The notes below the pieces were generated by a model. It saw nothing but the letters and a program-made list of their open reading frames with translations, made no database searches and was not told the origin of the DNA. A stretch of DNA of 8,134 bases from Dorea sp. (lineage in GTDB: Bacteria > Bacillota_A > Clostridia > Lachnospirales > Lachnospiraceae), in assembly GCA_016295505.1 (NCBI GenBank), contig JAEDLC010000082.1, forward strand, positions 1 to 8,134, in the 5' to 3' direction. Both the position numbers and the translations under genes were made by a program. This document shows positions 6,315-8,134 of this stretch, one piece after another (the first letter of the stretch is position 1; each line of letters starts with the position of its first letter).

Positions 6315-6354
6315 AATAAGGGCTGGTTAAAGCCCTTATTTTTATCCTTTTTTT
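6309..6354. terminator. Long intrinsic terminator between convergent genes
   Basis: Arms 6313-6324 (AAAATAAGGGCT) and 6331-6342 pair perfectly over 12 bp around a 6-nt loop. With one bulged T, the pairing extends to GGAT/ATCC, so the stem spans 6309-6347, and it is followed by seven T (6348-6354). The stem begins inside the last codons of the DUF5714-type gene and includes its TAA stop (6312-6314). Read on the minus strand, the stem is followed by a mixed T-rich stretch, so it may also end DegV transcription, less efficiently. Confidence 0.9.
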
Positions 6355-6368
6355 CGAGTTTCCTTGAA

Positions 6369-7274
6369 TCAGATGCGGTCGCTTCGCCTGACGATTCCAA
6401 ATCCGATGGAATATGGACCGGCATGTACTCCGATGGTTGCTCCGATGTGAAAGACCGGGATGTCCGGTACATCTGGATAGATTTCCCGCAGTTTTCCAAG
6501 TGCCAGTTTCTTAAAAGAATCCGCTTCTTTGACATCGTATCCGTATCCAATCAGGATTGTATAATCACCAGGAGTCATATGTGTTTCCTTCAGATAGTCT
6601 GTTAATAACTGTATCGTGCCATTGAGAGAATTTTTGCGTCCGCGCCTGATTCCGGAGGAATGAATCTCTCCGTTTTCCAGTGTGATCAGTGGTTTGACGT
6701 TTAATAAGGAGCCGGCAATACTGGTCACTTTACCGATCCGACCACCGTGCTGAAGATATTCCAGACTTCCGACGGTAAACAGAATTCGACCGGTTGGAAT
6801 CAGTGCTTTCATGACAGTTACTGCATCGGTAAGAGTTTTTCCTGCATTTCGCAGTCGACATGCTTCCAGAACGAATGCACCCTGCATCAGTGTGCAGGCA
6901 AGAGAATCCAGAATCTCTACGTGAATGTCAGGATAATCTTCCAGGAGCATCTGTCTTGCAATCTGTGCAGACTGGATGGAAGAGCTTAATTTTCCGGAGA
7001 TGCAGATACACAGGATATCCTGTCCTTTTCTGGCAGAATCCAGAAAAACCTGATAATAGTCTTCCGGAGATGGTGCTGCAGTCATGGGGAATCTTTGTGG
7101 ATGATCGACCATCTGCTGGTAGAAGTCATCCAGTTTTAATTCAATTCCTTCTTTCTGGTATGTTTCTCCGTCAAAAGACACCAGAAAATGAACAACACGA
7201 ATCTGATTTTCTTCTGTCATTTGTTCCGGAAGATCGCAGGAACCATCACTTACAATATTGAATCTAAATTCCAT
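6369..7274 (-). CDS. DegV family fatty-acid-binding protein
   Basis: 301 residues. Landmarks of the family appear in order: IVSDGSCDL (7-15, the usual 'TDSxxDL'), TAAPS (65-69, the fatty-acid carboxylate-binding TSxPS motif), SGKLSSSIQSAQ, DSLACTLMQG (the DSxxxSxGxG position), LEYLQHGGRIGK with LLNVKPLI, and near the end IGATIGVHAGP (usual 'IGtHtGPG'). DegV/FakB proteins bind single fatty acids in the cytoplasm. In several Gram-positives FakB presents exogenous fatty acid to the kinase FakA to make acyl-phosphate for phospholipid synthesis. FakA is not in this window, so whether this copy acts with a kinase is unknown. The start at 7274 is preferred over an in-frame GTG at 7283, which would overlap the ribosome binding site. 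The gene converges on the DUF5714-type gene and diverges from larB. Confidence 0.92.
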   Translation of the reverse strand: MEFRFNIVSDGSCDLPEQMTEENQIRVVHFLVSFDGETYQKEGIELKLDDFYQQMVDHPQRFPMTAAPSPEDYYQVFLDSARKGQDILCICISGKLSSSIQSAQIARQMLLEDYPDIHVEILDSLACTLMQGAFVLEACRLRNAGKTLTDAVTVMKALIPTGRILFTVGSLEYLQHGGRIGKVTSIAGSLLNVKPLITLENGEIHSSGIRRGRKNSLNGTIQLLTDYLKETHMTPGDYTILIGYGYDVKEADSFKKLALGKLREIYPDVPDIPVFHIGATIGVHAGPYSIGFGIVRRSDRI

Positions 7275-7440
7275 AGCAAACACTCCTATCGTTTATCTCG
7301 AATCGTTATAGTTTTATTTTAGCACGATATTTATAAAAATAAAGATGGAGAAACAGGAAAAGTTAGTGCAGTCGTCTGTAAAAAGTGTTAAACTTGTAAG
7401 GAAAATTTGTCTAAAAAGTTTATCTGGAGTAGAAGTACAT
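7275..7440. other. Divergent intergenic region between the DegV gene and larB
   Basis: This 166-bp AT-rich stretch must hold the promoters of both divergent genes. On the minus strand TATAAC and TAAAAT (about 7308-7325) are possible -10 boxes for the DegV gene, without a good -35 box. On the plus strand TTGTAA (7394-7399) resembles a -35 box and TGTTAAACT (7386-7394) an extended -10 box, but neither has a well-placed partner. GGAG at 7426-7429 serves larB with a rather long 11-nt spacing. I see no clear riboswitch or terminator. Confidence 0.4.
7282..7287 (-). promoter_or_regulatory. Shine-Dalgarno of the DegV gene
   Basis: AGGAGT on the minus strand lies 7 nt before the ATG at 7274. The upstream in-frame GTG (7283-7281) overlaps this motif and so cannot use it, which decides the start. 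Confidence 0.75.
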
Positions 7441-8134
7441 ATGGATACGAGAGAATTATTGGAAAAAGTCAAAAGTGGGCAGATATCTGTCTCTGAAGCG
7501 GAAGGGTATCTGCGAAAGGAGCCATTTGAGGAACTGGGGTATGCGAAAATCGATACACACCGGAAGATTCGCAGCGGAGCAGCAGAAGTTGTGTTCTGCA
7601 ATGGAAAGATGGATGAACATCTTCTTCATATTTTTGAAAAGATTGTGAAAGCTGAGGGAGAAGTTATGGGGACGCGTGCTTCCATAGAACAGTATGAGTT
7701 TTTGAAAGCATATTTCCCCCAGATCGAGTACGATCCGGTTTCAAGAATTGTAAAAATAGAAAAAAAAGAAAAAGAAAAAATCGGCAGTATCGTAGTCTGC
7801 AGTGCGGGAACAGCAGATATTCCCGTTGCAGAAGAAGCGGCTCAGACGGCAGAATATCTTGGTAATTCTGTAAAGAGAGCGTATGATGTAGGGGTCAGTG
7901 GAATACATCGTCTGCTTTCGCAGATGGATCTCATACAATCTGCCAATTGCATCGTAGCAGTGGCAGGTATGGAAGGAGCGCTTGCAAGTGTTGTGGCAGG
8001 ACTGGTGGACAAGCCGGTCATTGCAGTTCCGACGTCTGTGGGATATGGAGCAAATCTGAAGGGGATATCTGCGCTTCTGACGATGCTTAATTCCTGTGCC
8101 AATGGAATTGCAGTTGTAAATATTGATAATGGAT
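7441..8134 (+). CDS. larB: LarB, pyridinium-3,5-biscarboxylic acid mononucleotide synthase (3' end outside window)
   Basis: 231 codons are visible without a stop; family members are about 245-250 residues, so roughly 15-20 are missing. LarB carboxylates and hydrolyses nicotinic acid adenine dinucleotide, the first step towards the nickel-pincer nucleotide cofactor of lactate racemase and related LarA enzymes. The N-terminal domain (about 1-100) includes the usual KIDTHRKIRSGAAEVVFC, then a Lys/Glu-rich linker (104-113), then the PurE-like core: GSIVVCSAGTADIPVAEEA, the DVGVSGIHRL stretch, and VAGMEGALASVVAGL, followed by VIAVPTSVGYG. Cys219 in LNSCANGIAVVNIDNG corresponds to the cysteine that forms the covalent pyridine intermediate in the Lactobacillus enzyme (Cys221 there, from memory). 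It is divergent from the DegV gene. larC and larE commonly follow and should be sought to the right. Confidence 0.93.
   Translation, partial: MDTRELLEKVKSGQISVSEAEGYLRKEPFEELGYAKIDTHRKIRSGAAEVVFCNGKMDEHLLHIFEKIVKAEGEVMGTRASIEQYEFLKAYFPQIEYDPVSRIVKIEKKEKEKIGSIVVCSAGTADIPVAEEAAQTAEYLGNSVKRAYDVGVSGIHRLLSQMDLIQSANCIVAVAGMEGALASVVAGLVDKPVIAVPTSVGYGANLKGISALLTMLNSCANGIAVVNIDNG

Noticed and set aside
7760..7780. A-rich tract (A8-G-A5-G-A6) in larB with an in-phase A-AAA-AAA heptamer, as in programmed -1 frameshifting
   Set aside because: The zero frame continues into the well-conserved LarB core, and the tract encodes a Lys/Glu linker between two domains. I see no strong downstream stem-loop, so it looks like ordinary low-complexity linker coding.

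Overview
The window looks like ordinary chromosome from a low-to-moderate GC, Gram-positive Clostridia bacterium, most likely a gut Lachnospiraceae relative. This is inferred from strong GGAGG-type ribosome binding sites, A-rich coding sequence and the gene families present (DegV, LarB, DUF5714, COG3594-type acyltransferase, TetR plus ABC-2 exporter). I see no insertion sequence, phage gene, CRISPR array, tRNA or rRNA. I also do not find a convincing new biological system; the less ordinary points are the cysteine-rich DUF5714-type protein and several unassigned repeats in promoter regions.

Left part, minus strand (1-1884): a lysophospholipase/monoacylglycerol-lipase-like alpha/beta hydrolase runs off the left edge. 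Upstream of it, on the same strand, is a multi-pass membrane acyltransferase of family 3. The hydrolase has its own near-consensus promoter, whose -35 box contains the stop codon of the acyltransferase gene.

Centre, plus strand (2043-4454): a promoter with repeats drives a tightly packed three-gene operon: a TetR-type repressor, an ABC ATPase and an ABC-2 permease. Stop and start codons overlap at both junctions and a strong intrinsic terminator closes the operon. This is the usual design of a self-regulated exporter; its substrate cannot be read from the sequence.

Right-centre, plus strand (4584-6354): a second, unrelated-looking alpha/beta hydrolase is followed, after a 105-bp gap rich in repeats, by a 17-cysteine DUF5714-type protein. 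A long palindromic terminator overlaps the stop codon of that gene and separates it from the convergent DegV gene.

Right part (6369-8134): a DegV-family fatty-acid-binding protein on the minus strand is divergent from larB on the plus strand. larB encodes the first enzyme of nickel-pincer nucleotide (lactate racemase cofactor) synthesis and lacks only its last few codons in this window. The rest of the lar pathway, if present, would lie to the right.
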